Shown piece by piece: positions 16,052-25,625 of a stretch of 64,000 nt of DNA. Source of the DNA: Clostridium sp. AF37-5. GTDB lineage: Bacteria > Bacillota > Clostridia > Lachnospirales > Lachnospiraceae. Location of the stretch: assembly GCF_003477605.1 (NCBI RefSeq), contig NZ_QUDR01000001.1, positions 62,001-126,000 of the forward strand, in the 5' to 3' direction. The notes beneath the pieces are model-generated. The model did not search any database. It was not told the origin of the DNA and saw only the letters and a list, made by a program, of their open reading frames with translations. A program made the translations under genes and the position numbers. Position 1 is the first letter of the stretch. Each line of letters opens with the position of its first letter.

Positions 16052-17170
16052 ATGATTAAAAAAACAGGCTATGTGCTGTTTGCTTTCTTTTTCTATCTGT
16101 TCCGCCTATTACCCATAAATCGGCAGAAAGTATTTTTTGTCGCAACGCATGATGACAGCGAAGAGGGAAATATCGGCATTGTGGCAGATGCTATAAAAAA
16201 TCAGTTTCCATCCATGAAAATGGTGTATCTGACAAAAAAAGACGGCATACGAAGACCATTTTCGTTTTTCTTTGGAAAAGCGTTTCATATGGCAACGGCA
16301 TCGGTGATTTTTCTCGATAATGAGTTCATGCCGATGGCGTATATGAAATTTAATAAAAATGTGAAAGTGGTGCAGTTGTGGCATGGAACCGGTACGATTA
16401 AGAAATTTGGCTTGGATTCGGATACCGGGGAAGTAAAAAGACTAGCAAAAAAAGCAAATGAAAATATTACGCACTTGATTGTCAGTTCCGAATGTACGGC
16501 AAAATGGTATAAAAGTGCGTTTGGTGTAGACGATGAAAAAATTTTCCCGATTGGACTGCCGCGCACCGATTTGATGTTAGATGATTCTAAGAGGCAGAAG
16601 ATGCAGGAGCGTTTTTTTGAGCAATATCCTGATTTGAGGGGAAAGAAAATTACGTTATACGCACCTACCTTCCGAGATTCACAGGTTGAAAATCCGGAAA
16701 TTTGTTTGGATTTTGATTCCCTTAATCAATGTATGGAAGAGAATGAGGTGCTTCTTATCCGTCTGCATCCGCACGTGGCAGAGCATTGTCCTGTCGGTAT
16801 ATGGGATATGTATCCGGATAAAATAAGAAATGTTTCCGATTATCCGGGAGTGGCTACGCTGTTATCTGTGGCAGACCAATTGATTACGGATTATTCATCC
16901 ATTATTTATGAGTACTGCCTTTTGGAAAGAAAAATGATTTTTTATGCGTATGACTATGAAGTATTTCAGAAAGATGGTAGAAATTTTTACGAGGACTATG
17001 AGAAATTTGTGCCGGGAATGATTGTATATACGCAGCCGGAGCTGGAAAAAAACTGGCATACGGCTTACGAGGATGACTCACAACGAGAGCAGTTTTGCAG
17101 GCGCATTTTCAAGTATCAGGATAAAAATGCCGTAAATCGACTTTTATGTTTGATTTTTGACAAGAAATAA
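16052..17170 (+). CDS. CDP-glycerol glycerophosphotransferase (TagB/TagF family)
   Basis: 372 residues. The GT-B type polymerase motifs are all present: VVQLWHGTGTIKKFG (catalytic His), YAPTFRDSQ, LHPHV and LITDYSSIIYEYCLLE. A short hydrophobic segment at the N terminus (GYVLFAFFFYLFRLLP) may attach it to the membrane. The length matches single-domain TagB primases as well as short TagF forms, so primer addition versus chain extension is open. It uses CDP-glycerol from the adjacent TagD. Confidence 0.9.
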   Translation: MIKKTGYVLFAFFFYLFRLLPINRQKVFFVATHDDSEEGNIGIVADAIKNQFPSMKMVYLTKKDGIRRPFSFFFGKAFHMATASVIFLDNEFMPMAYMKFNKNVKVVQLWHGTGTIKKFGLDSDTGEVKRLAKKANENITHLIVSSECTAKWYKSAFGVDDEKIFPIGLPRTDLMLDDSKRQKMQERFFEQYPDLRGKKITLYAPTFRDSQVENPEICLDFDSLNQCMEENEVLLIRLHPHVAEHCPVGIWDMYPDKIRNVSDYPGVATLLSVADQLITDYSSIIYEYCLLERKMIFYAYDYEVFQKDGRNFYEDYEKFVPGMIVYTQPELEKNWHTAYEDDSQREQFCRRIFKYQDKNAVNRLLCLIFDKK

Positions 17171-17178
17171 GATATAAT
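17150..17178 (+). promoter_or_regulatory. Promoter of the LCP gene
   Basis: TTGATT (17150-17155), 17-base spacer, TATAAT (17173-17178), partly inside the end of the preceding gene. Confidence 0.6.
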
Positions 17179-17223
17179 GTTGTGAGCGTATTATTAGGCT
17201 AATTTGAGAACGGAGGGTTACGA

Positions 17224-18726
17224 GTGAAAACATTATTAGAGAGAAAGATTAGTTTAGTAGTAATTATTTTGCAGTTTTTAGTTTCCTTGTTAGTTTGTAT
17301 TTATTTTGGAACAACAGGGCTTGTACCGGTTAAGTACATGGTTGCGATTGCAGTCATTATGGTTGTATTGCTTGTCTATCAGGTGATGAGCCAGCTGACA
17401 AACTCCAGTTATATATTTGGACGTGTGTTAGCCGTTCTGTTTTGTGCCGTGTTCCTTGTTGGTGCGAACTATGTGAGAGAGAGTATGGCAGCATTCCAGA
17501 ATGTCGGTGGTGCAACCAAAAAGGTTGATGTTATTTCTTTCTACGTCATGAAGGACGATGCAGCAAAGACATTAGCAGATGCTAAAAATTACTCTTTTGG
17601 TATTCTAAGACAGCAGGACCGTGAGAATACGGACAAAGCAGTTCAGGATGCAAGTAAGAAACTGAACAAGACATTGAACACGGTTGAGTATGATGATCCG
17701 TTGACAATGGTAGATGCCTTGTACGCAAAAGAAGTGCAGGCAATTATCATGAATAAAAGTTTTGTAGATACGGTTAAGAGCCAGTATAAGACATTTTCCA
17801 CGGACACCAGAGAGCTGGATACAAGCAAGATTGAGTCAGAAGTAGAAGAATTGGTTGATACCGATGTAACAACAAAACCATTTAATGTTTATATCAGTGG
17901 TATTGATGTATATGGTAAGATTGGACAGACAAGCCGAAGTGATGTAAATATTATTGCGACGGTTAATCCAGTTACAAAGAAAGTATTACTGACATCTACA
18001 CCTCGTGATTACTATGTACCGCTGTACAGTAAGGGCGGTAAATCGTATTCCGGAGGTATGCCGGATAAACTGACCCATGCCGGTATTTATGGTGTTGACT
18101 GCTCGATTAATACACTGGAAAAATTGTATAACATTGACATTGATTACTACGTACGTGTCAATTTCACCAGTCTGAAAAAGATTGTTGATTTGCTTGGCGG
18201 TGTAGAAGTGTATTCGGATTATGACTTCATTTCTGACTGGGGTCCACACGGTGCCGGTACACATTATAAGTTCAAAAAAGGTTATAACAAAGTAAATGGT
18301 AAGAAAGCATTGGCATTCTGCCGTGAGCGACACCATTTCGCAAATGGTGACTACCAGCGTGGACGTGACCATCAGCATATGATTGAGGCAATTTTGAACA
18401 AGGTGATGTCACCTTCCGTACTGCCAAATTTCTCAAGTTTGTTGAAAGAATCGAAGTCCATGTTCCAGACAAGTATGTCTAAGGATAAGATTGTATCGCT
18501 CTGCAATATGCAGTTGAATGATATGGCAAAATGGAAGATTGCTTATGCGAATGCCGAGGGTACAGGAGCTAAGAAGACGACCTTCTCGATTCGCTCAACG
18601 GCGCTGTATGTTTGTGAGCCAAACTACAATTCCGTGAAGAAGATTACAAAGAGAATGAAAAAAGTAATGAAGGAAACGAAAGAAAACGAGAGCTCGGCTT
18701 CCGATAAGAATGACGTTATTAAGTAA
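17224..18726 (+). CDS. LytR-CpsA-Psr (LCP) family polymer-to-peptidoglycan transferase
   Basis: 500 residues with GTG start after CGGAGGGTTAC. Three membrane helices occupy about residues 10-85, an accessory region follows to about 215, and then the LCP domain: TSTPRDYYVPLY, KLTHAGIYG, NFTSLKKIVDLLGGVEV, and FCRERHHFANGDYQRGRDHQ with the arginines that hold the lipid pyrophosphate. LCP enzymes join undecaprenyl-linked teichoic acids or capsules to peptidoglycan. The long N-terminal accessory region is common in Clostridia. The tail is Lys/Glu-rich. Confidence 0.94.
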   Translation: MKTLLERKISLVVIILQFLVSLLVCIYFGTTGLVPVKYMVAIAVIMVVLLVYQVMSQLTNSSYIFGRVLAVLFCAVFLVGANYVRESMAAFQNVGGATKKVDVISFYVMKDDAAKTLADAKNYSFGILRQQDRENTDKAVQDASKKLNKTLNTVEYDDPLTMVDALYAKEVQAIIMNKSFVDTVKSQYKTFSTDTRELDTSKIESEVEELVDTDVTTKPFNVYISGIDVYGKIGQTSRSDVNIIATVNPVTKKVLLTSTPRDYYVPLYSKGGKSYSGGMPDKLTHAGIYGVDCSINTLEKLYNIDIDYYVRVNFTSLKKIVDLLGGVEVYSDYDFISDWGPHGAGTHYKFKKGYNKVNGKKALAFCRERHHFANGDYQRGRDHQHMIEAILNKVMSPSVLPNFSSLLKESKSMFQTSMSKDKIVSLCNMQLNDMAKWKIAYANAEGTGAKKTTFSIRSTALYVCEPNYNSVKKITKRMKKVMKETKENESSASDKNDVIK

Positions 18727-18733
18727 GACATTA

Positions 18734-18774
18734 CACGAGATAAAACGGCCGCTTTTTAGCGGTCGTTTGTCGTG
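18734..18774 (+). terminator. Hairpin after the LCP gene
   Basis: AAACGGCCGCT and AGCGGTCGTTT pair around TTT, and outer CACGA and TCGTG extend the stem. There is no T-run after it, so it may attenuate rather than stop transcription. Its 3' arm covers the GTG at 18772. Confidence 0.45.
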
Positions 18775-20265
18775 AATAAGTGGGGAATAAAATTGATTAC
18801 GAAATTACAGGATTTGTTTATTCTTCTCCTTAATCCATGGATTCCGATTGTGGGAAGAATAAAAGACAAGGTAAGGTACCGGCTGATTACGCTGTGCTTT
18901 GTAATTGACCTTGTTTTGTTTTGTATCGTCCGCTACGGACTTCATAAGGAAAGCTATTTTTATAATACGGTTTGTGGTATTTTTGTTATGTTTGCCATTG
19001 CCATATTATCGCTTGACCGGACATTGGTTCATATCCACTGGAGACGTTCTCTTTGGATTGCTTGGTTTGGTATGTGCATTTCCTTTACCGTTTCGGATAT
19101 TCTGGTGCCGAAAAAAATGTGTGGACTGGGTCTGATTTTAGCTTTTGTCTTTACCGCTGTATTTTTTGTGTGGCAGAATCATACGAGAAAAGATTTGTTG
19201 TGGCAGTGCTTCAAGAATGCCATAAAATGGTCGTTTGCCGTTATGTCGGTGATTTCCTTTTTGTTCCGTCCTCTGTATGAGGGAGGCAGGTATGCCGGCA
19301 TTTTTACAAATCCGAATACGTTTGGATTGTATTTGTATATTATTATCGCTGTATTTTTGTCGGATTTGGACTGGTGTGTGGAGACCGGCCGGTCTTGCCG
19401 GAAAAACATTGTAACGTATGTTTCGCTTGCCTTATGCTTTTTCTATCTGGAAAAAAGTCAGGCGAGAACTTCACTGATTGCGGTTGCAGCAATTGTGCTG
19501 CTTTGGATTGTACTGCGGTTTTATTTGGCCAAAAAGACAAAAAATTACCGGACCTTTTTAGGAAACTTAGGCTGTATGGCAGTATTCACCGTAGTGCTGT
19601 ATCCTCTGTTTTTAATCTGCCTTTTGCATCTGCCAAACATTGTTGGACATCCGATTGTGTTTGAAGGAAAACCTTTGTATTATACAAGTGAATTTCAGGG
19701 GAATAAAGAAAAAGCGGATGAGCCGGACGATGTTGTGGTGCCACAGTATAAAGATGTGGAGGAGACACAAAACAAGAAAGATACGATTGCACCACGCAAT
19801 ATGTGGGAACGCATTTGGTATAACATCAAGTATTCAAAGGGCTTGAATGCCATTACGAATGGAAGAATTGATATTTATCTTGCCTATTGGGATAAAATGA
19901 ATTTTAAAGGACATGCCAGCACCTCAATGGTAGTGGATGGGGAAAAGAAAAACCATTCGCATAACAACTGGATTCAGTTTGGTTACACCTATGGACTTCT
20001 CAGTATGTTTTTCTATGGTGTGATTACGTTATTAGGGGTAGCGTTTTCTTTGAAATTTTACCTGACACAGAGAAGAAAAAATGCAACATATGCTTTTTTG
20101 ATACCGGCAATCTGTATCGGATTTGTTATTGCTACACTGACGGAATGTTTGTTTCTGCCGTTTGAAGTATTTCCGGCATTTGCGTACTGGTTTGCATTTG
20201 GTGATTTATTTGTGAAAAAAGTACCAAAAAATAAATTTTTACAGGAATTAGAGGACGAGGCATGA
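18772..20265 (+). CDS. O-antigen ligase/polymerase-like membrane protein
   Basis: 497 residues from GTG 18772. TTG 18793 (490 residues) is a better start, since GGGGA lies seven bases before it and the GTG lies in a hairpin. About ten to twelve membrane helices, with a large external loop near residues 290-390 and the family motif HNNWIQFGYTYGLLSM after it, as in the Wzy_C/WaaL group. Such proteins polymerise or ligate lipid-linked glycans. In this island it may join repeats of the surface polymer or cap it. Substrate unknown. Confidence 0.8.
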   Translation: MNKWGIKLITKLQDLFILLLNPWIPIVGRIKDKVRYRLITLCFVIDLVLFCIVRYGLHKESYFYNTVCGIFVMFAIAILSLDRTLVHIHWRRSLWIAWFGMCISFTVSDILVPKKMCGLGLILAFVFTAVFFVWQNHTRKDLLWQCFKNAIKWSFAVMSVISFLFRPLYEGGRYAGIFTNPNTFGLYLYIIIAVFLSDLDWCVETGRSCRKNIVTYVSLALCFFYLEKSQARTSLIAVAAIVLLWIVLRFYLAKKTKNYRTFLGNLGCMAVFTVVLYPLFLICLLHLPNIVGHPIVFEGKPLYYTSEFQGNKEKADEPDDVVVPQYKDVEETQNKKDTIAPRNMWERIWYNIKYSKGLNAITNGRIDIYLAYWDKMNFKGHASTSMVVDGEKKNHSHNNWIQFGYTYGLLSMFFYGVITLLGVAFSLKFYLTQRRKNATYAFLIPAICIGFVIATLTECLFLPFEVFPAFAYWFAFGDLFVKKVPKNKFLQELEDEA

Positions 20266-20324
20266 TACAATTTTGACATGTAAACGTCCTAGTATAAAAA
20301 ATGATTGAAAGATAGGAGAAAAAC

Positions 20325-21812
20325 ATGAAGGAAAATAATAAAATATGGTTGCGTTATATCATATGTTTTGGGCTGATTGCCATTCTATGCTACTTGTTTC
20401 CATATACCGGAGATGACTGGGCATGGGGAAGTAAAATCGGTATCGACAGATTAAACAACTGGTTTGAAAATTACAACGGACGATATGTGGGAAATCTTAT
20501 TGTTTTGGCAATGACGCGCTCAAACCTTTTAAAGGCAGTTATTATGTCATTTTGCTTAACAGGAATTGTAGCACTTTGTGAGTATATATTTAAAAGAAAA
20601 TGGGTTTTTTATGTAAGTTGTGTTGCACTTGTTTTGATACCTAAATTGATTTTGCGTCAGGCCGTTGTATGGACGGCAGGTTATGCAAACTACGTAACCT
20701 CAATGTTTTTCACATTGTTATTTATAGCGTATGTTTATCCTATTTTTCAGGAGACAATGCCACGAAGAAAAGTTTGGCATTGTCTGCCGCTCTTTGTGTT
20801 AGCGGTAATAAATGCATTAATTGTAGAGCATTTGACAATTTATAATGTGGTTTTGGCTTGTGGTGTGCTTGTGTATACAATTTGTGTTCATCGCAAGGTG
20901 GTTGCTTCTCATGTGGCGTATTTAATCGGAAGTGTGGCAGGGGCAGCTTATATGTTTTCAAATTCGGCATATCATACGATCGCAAATAATCAGGATCAGT
21001 ATCGTCAAATGGCAGAGGGAGGAGTAATCAGTCGTGCATTTGACAATTATGTCAATGAAATTGCAAAGCATCTTTGCCTGAATAATTGTTGGATGAATTT
21101 AGCAATCGTTATTGTATGTGCTATGATTTATAAAAAGATCTATTCTGACGTAAATGAAAACAGAAGTGTGTTAGTAGCAAAAATTTGTCTGGTAGTTATG
21201 GCAGGATTTACGACATGGTCTTTGTTGTCGTCCTTTGGCATCAGTACATTTGCAAAACAGAACCGGTTATTATATTTTGAAGCGGCTTTTGTGGCAGCTT
21301 ACATGATTGCACTTATTATTTATTGTATTATTATTGGCAGTCAAAAAAAATGTTTATGGAAAGTTTTGTTTTGGAATGCGGGAATTGTTTGTGTTGCCGC
21401 GCCGTTACTTGTTGTAAATCCGATTGGTGAGAGATGCTTTTTTGCCACGTATATACTGTTTTTGATGCTCCTTTTGGAACTGCTTATCCTTTTAGACGGA
21501 GAAGAGAAAGAAAGCCGGATTTTTACAAAGACATTTTGTAAGACATGCGCAGTTGTGTCCATTTTCGGATTAGGCTTTTATCTTAATATTTTTTCCTCAA
21601 TCTATCAGGTGGATAAAGAACGATTGGCTAGAATTGAGAGACAGGTAGAGGCAGGTAAAACGTCCGTGGAAATTCGGCACTTGCCATACGAATCTTATTT
21701 ATGGACAGCCACTCCTGAATGGGAGCCATGGATTGAGCGTTACAAACTGTTTTATGGTCTGCCTGAGGATTTGGAAATAAAAGCAGTATGGGAATACAGT
21801 AAGAAAAAATAA
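20325..21812 (+). CDS. DUF6056-like multi-pass membrane protein, putative GT-C glycosyltransferase
   Basis: 495 residues with about eleven membrane helices. The first outside loop carries YTGDDWAWGSKIG and NGRYVGNL; the Asp-Asp pair just after helix 1 is the usual catalytic position of GT-C enzymes that use polyprenyl-phosphate sugars. The C-terminal outside tail (EIRHLPYESYLWTATPEWEPW) is also typical of this group. The gene for a GtrB-like enzyme that would make the lipid-phosphate sugar donor follows directly, which supports the pairing. The sugar is unknown. Confidence 0.75.
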   Translation: MKENNKIWLRYIICFGLIAILCYLFPYTGDDWAWGSKIGIDRLNNWFENYNGRYVGNLIVLAMTRSNLLKAVIMSFCLTGIVALCEYIFKRKWVFYVSCVALVLIPKLILRQAVVWTAGYANYVTSMFFTLLFIAYVYPIFQETMPRRKVWHCLPLFVLAVINALIVEHLTIYNVVLACGVLVYTICVHRKVVASHVAYLIGSVAGAAYMFSNSAYHTIANNQDQYRQMAEGGVISRAFDNYVNEIAKHLCLNNCWMNLAIVIVCAMIYKKIYSDVNENRSVLVAKICLVVMAGFTTWSLLSSFGISTFAKQNRLLYFEAAFVAAYMIALIIYCIIIGSQKKCLWKVLFWNAGIVCVAAPLLVVNPIGERCFFATYILFLMLLLELLILLDGEEKESRIFTKTFCKTCAVVSIFGLGFYLNIFSSIYQVDKERLARIERQVEAGKTSVEIRHLPYESYLWTATPEWEPWIERYKLFYGLPEDLEIKAVWEYSKKK

Positions 21813-21834
21813 CAAGATTACGGAGGAATGTTTT

Positions 21835-22797
21835 ATGGAAAGGAAAAAAATTTCAGTTGTTGTGTCCGTATATAATGAGGAATTGTCTTTGAACCAATTT
21901 TATAAGACAACAGTAAGTGTTTTGGACAAGTGTGTTTGGGACTATGAACTTATTTTCGTAAATGATGGCAGCCAAGATGGCAGTATTGAATTGTTAAAAG
22001 GTTTTGCAAAGGAAAATGCCAAAGTTAAGGTGGTCGATTTTTCACGTAATTTTGGACATGAGGCAGCGATGATTGCCGGTATTGATCATGCACAAGGGGA
22101 TGGAGTTGTGTGCATGGACGCAGATTTGCAGCATCCGCCGGCATGTATTCCGGACATAATTGCTAAGTTTGAGGATGGTTATGAAGTAATTTCGATGATT
22201 CGAACGAAGAATGCAGATGCCGGAATTATTAAGCGAATTACGTCAGGTGCCTTTTATAAAGTTTTGAATCTTATGTCGCCGGTTAAATTTGAAAATAATT
22301 CTTCTGACTTTTTTGCTATCAGCAAAAATGTAGCAGGCGTTCTGCGAAAGGACTATAGAGAAAAAATCCGCTATTTGAGAGGATATGTGCAGAGTGTTGG
22401 ATTCCGAAAAACAACATTGGAGTTCGAGGCACAGAAGAGAGAGGCAGGGGAAAGTAAGTACAGCATTCGAAAACTGCTGCATTTTTCCATTAATGCACTG
22501 TGCAGCTTTTCGGATTTGCCATTGAAACTGGGAATGTATTCAGGTGTATTTGTGGCTCTGTGTGGTTTTATATTGATGATTTTCACTATTATAAACAAAA
22601 TTGTCAATGGAGCACCGGCGGGGTATTCTACAATCATTGTAGTTTTATGTTTTATGTTTGCGGTTGTTCTTATGGTAATTGGAATTATAGGAGAATATAT
22701 CGCCGTTTTGTTTGCGGAAATTAAGGATCGACCGATATATATTGTCAGAGATATTTATCAGGAAGAGAAAGAGACTCATGGAGGAGAGAAAGAGTGA
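21835..22797 (+). CDS. GT2 family polyprenyl-phosphate glycosyltransferase (GtrB/DPM1-like)
   Basis: 320 residues. The GT2 domain has VVVSVYNEE, VNDGSQDGS, NFGHEAAMIAGI, DADLQHPP and the late motif RYLRGYVQSVGF. Two membrane helices at about 230-255 and 265-290 and the tail IGEYIAVLFAEIKDRP are characteristic of GtrB proteins that transfer a sugar from a nucleotide donor to undecaprenyl phosphate. It lies between the DUF6056-like protein and the bifunctional polymerase, and overlaps the latter by GTGA. Confidence 0.9.
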   Translation: MERKKISVVVSVYNEELSLNQFYKTTVSVLDKCVWDYELIFVNDGSQDGSIELLKGFAKENAKVKVVDFSRNFGHEAAMIAGIDHAQGDGVVCMDADLQHPPACIPDIIAKFEDGYEVISMIRTKNADAGIIKRITSGAFYKVLNLMSPVKFENNSSDFFAISKNVAGVLRKDYREKIRYLRGYVQSVGFRKTTLEFEAQKREAGESKYSIRKLLHFSINALCSFSDLPLKLGMYSGVFVALCGFILMIFTIINKIVNGAPAGYSTIIVVLCFMFAVVLMVIGIIGEYIAVLFAEIKDRPIYIVRDIYQEEKETHGGEKE

Positions 22798-25625
22798 AAG
22801 TTTCGGTAATTGTTGCTGCTTATAATGCAGAGAAATATGTAACAGAGACGATGGAAAGTCTCGCCAATCAAAGTATCGACGATTATGAAATTATTGTAGT
22901 CAATGATGGTTCCAAAGACCACACGATTGACATTTTGAGGGATTATGAAAGCCGTTATGACAACATAACAGTTGTGGACAAGGAGAATGGTGGACCTTCT
23001 TCGGCGAGAAACCGCGGACTGGATTTGGCAAAAGGAGAGTATGTATACTTCTTTGATGCAGATGATGTCTTAGAGTTAGACGCCTTAGAGGCACTGTATG
23101 AGCGTGCAAAAGAAAAAAGGGCAGATTTAGTTATTGCTAAGTATGATATTTTTAATCGTTTTCAGACTTTTGCAGTCAATGGAATCAATGATTTGGTGCA
23201 GATGGAAAAAATAGACAAATATGAGCCACAGATTCTGTGGACGTTTTCGCTGTGTAATAAATTATTTAAACGCTCAATTATTGAGCAGTATGAACTGCGT
23301 CTTCCACCGATTTCCTATTCGGAGGATGGGGCATTTTTGATGCGTTATGTATACCGTACGAACCGAATTACCGGACTTGACCGTGTGATTTTCCATTACC
23401 GCAGAATGTTTGATGGTGAGGCGGAGTCGATTACGGCTTCGATTTCTTCTTGGAAAATCAAAGACTACATTGAGGCACACCGGCTGATTTTGGAGTCGGC
23501 AAAAGAAAGTATTTTAATTGATTTCCCACAGTACAAAGATATTGAGGAAGTAAAAGAGAATAATGACGATATTCACAAATATTTAAATGAAATCAGCCGA
23601 AAAGAAGTGCAGATTCTGTTGGATCAGTTTTATGCGAAATACTGGACACTGCCAAAGGAGACAATTACGCATCTGGTTTCAGAAATGAATGATAAAATTT
23701 CAACATTGGATATGCGTGATATTTCGATGTTAAAAGATTCTCACCCGGAATTTGCACTTGACAATCTGGCGGTAGACAAAGAGGATTTGCTTTCTCATGC
23801 GTGGTTTACCATTGCCCTTTATGGGGAGAAAGAACAGGAAGAAAAATTTTTGTTAAGTATTCAGAGTCTGACACTGCAAAATCTGATTGCCATTCGGATT
23901 ATAATGCCGCTTTTCTGGAAAGAGACAGTGGAAAAAGCCGGATTTTTACAGGATAATATGGAGTTTTTTGATGTAAAAACAAGAGATGAACTGTATTATC
24001 AGGCATTGGAACAGGCACAGACGCCATACATTACTTTTGCGGATGCAAAAGTCAGTTATGCGAATAATGCATTTAAGTATGTGATTAAGAACTTTATCAA
24101 ATCACCGGCAGATTTTATGTCAGAATTGATATATCACCGCAATTTTGGAGATATGCAGGCGGTACTTTTCAGCACGGTGGCATTGAATTCCGTAAAGACA
24201 GGCTATGAAAATAACCCATACATGGGTATGGATTACACACTTGCCAATAAATTTTTCAAGACGGAATTTTTGAAAAATCAAACCCTAGATAAGTCAAAAA
24301 GTCTGCTGTCACATCTGACAAAGTGGTACCATAGAGGATATTTTACGTTTATGAATGACCGTATTGTATTCTATGAGGATTTGGAAGCAACATATGTGGA
24401 TTATGTTGGAACGAAGGAAACCATTCCGATGATGAAGGAATATTTGGTAGATAGAAAAGCAGATTTGAACAGCCCGGAGATTGTTCCGGATTTAAATGAG
24501 ATTATGCCGAAGATGCTTCGTTTCCCGTCTGAAAACATCGGTCAGATTTTGTTCCGTAAGATGGTAAATTTCCTGCGACGCTATCCGGTAAAAGAGCAGG
24601 TGCTGTTTTTTACGGTGCGAAAAGACGGTGAACTAGAGGGTAATGCAAAAGCACTATATCCGTATGTCAAAGGAAAGAAAGTGATTTGTGCCAAGCGTCT
24701 GCCACATAATCCTTTTACGAAACTTTATATGTACTATAAAAACATTACAAGCCGTGTTATTGTGACGGATGACTATAACCGTTATCTGCGTCACTTCCAG
24801 CTGCGTCAGAGCCAGCGTGTTGTACAGTTGTGGCATGCCTGCGGTGCGTTTAAGAAATTCGGACAGCGGGGAACCAACATGTCGATTGCTGCGGATCATG
24901 CTTATCATGTGCAGTACAATATGGTGACGGTAAGCAGTGACAGAATAAGAAGTATTTATGCGGATGCCTTTGATATCGATGTGCACAAGGTAAAGGCGTT
25001 GGGATGTCCGAGAACGGATGCATTTTATGATGAAAAGCTGATGGATGAGACAAAGCAGAAAGTATATGCCGCACATCCGGAATTCAAAGACCGCTATGTT
25101 ATTGTATATGCACCGACATTTCGTGATATAGGGGATGACAGAACGCAGTTTAAACCGGATTTGGATTTTGATAAATTATCAAAAGACTTACTGCCAAATC
25201 AGATATTTGTAATCTGCCCGCATCCGGTCATGAAAAATAAAATTGTAGAGAAGTCTTATGACAATATCGAAGTTATCAGAGATTTCTCCACAAATGATAT
25301 GATGTTGGTATCGGATTTGCTGGTAACGGATTATTCTTCTGTTATTTTTGAATATGCGCTTTTGCGAAAACCAATAGCATTTTACTGTTATGATTTACTC
25401 AATTATAACCGGGGCTTTTATCTGAATTATCCGGATGATTTGCCGGGGGATGTTTATGAGACGCAGCAGGCACTTACAGCGTATCTAAAGTCACCGGAAA
25501 AAGATACATTGACAGAAAAATATGACCAGTTCATTGAAAAATATATGGGAGCGTGTGACGGACACAGCAGTGAGCGGATTGCCGCTATGATTAATCAGTA
25601 TATGGAGGAAGCGAAACATGAATGA
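22794..25625 (+). CDS. Bifunctional GT2 glycosyltransferase and CDP-glycerol glycerophosphotransferase
   Basis: 943 residues with GTG start overlapping the previous stop. Residues 1 to about 240 are a GT2 domain (VIVAAYNAEKYV, VVNDGSKDHT, GGPSSARNRGL, FDADD). Residues about 300-590 form a middle region I do not recognise, perhaps a second degenerate transferase fold. Residues about 600-930 are a TagF-type domain: VVQLWHACGAFKKFG, VYAPTFRDIG, VICPHPVM and LLVTDYSSVIFEYALLRKP. The protein could add a sugar and a glycerol phosphate alternately to build a repeat. GT2-TagF fusions are known in Gram-positive capsule and teichoic-acid loci. Confidence 0.9.
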   Translation: MKVSVIVAAYNAEKYVTETMESLANQSIDDYEIIVVNDGSKDHTIDILRDYESRYDNITVVDKENGGPSSARNRGLDLAKGEYVYFFDADDVLELDALEALYERAKEKRADLVIAKYDIFNRFQTFAVNGINDLVQMEKIDKYEPQILWTFSLCNKLFKRSIIEQYELRLPPISYSEDGAFLMRYVYRTNRITGLDRVIFHYRRMFDGEAESITASISSWKIKDYIEAHRLILESAKESILIDFPQYKDIEEVKENNDDIHKYLNEISRKEVQILLDQFYAKYWTLPKETITHLVSEMNDKISTLDMRDISMLKDSHPEFALDNLAVDKEDLLSHAWFTIALYGEKEQEEKFLLSIQSLTLQNLIAIRIIMPLFWKETVEKAGFLQDNMEFFDVKTRDELYYQALEQAQTPYITFADAKVSYANNAFKYVIKNFIKSPADFMSELIYHRNFGDMQAVLFSTVALNSVKTGYENNPYMGMDYTLANKFFKTEFLKNQTLDKSKSLLSHLTKWYHRGYFTFMNDRIVFYEDLEATYVDYVGTKETIPMMKEYLVDRKADLNSPEIVPDLNEIMPKMLRFPSENIGQILFRKMVNFLRRYPVKEQVLFFTVRKDGELEGNAKALYPYVKGKKVICAKRLPHNPFTKLYMYYKNITSRVIVTDDYNRYLRHFQLRQSQRVVQLWHACGAFKKFGQRGTNMSIAADHAYHVQYNMVTVSSDRIRSIYADAFDIDVHKVKALGCPRTDAFYDEKLMDETKQKVYAAHPEFKDRYVIVYAPTFRDIGDDRTQFKPDLDFDKLSKDLLPNQIFVICPHPVMKNKIVEKSYDNIEVIRDFSTNDMMLVSDLLVTDYSSVIFEYALLRKPIAFYCYDLLNYNRGFYLNYPDDLPGDVYETQQALTAYLKSPEKDTLTEKYDQFIEKYMGACDGHSSERIAAMINQYMEEAKHE

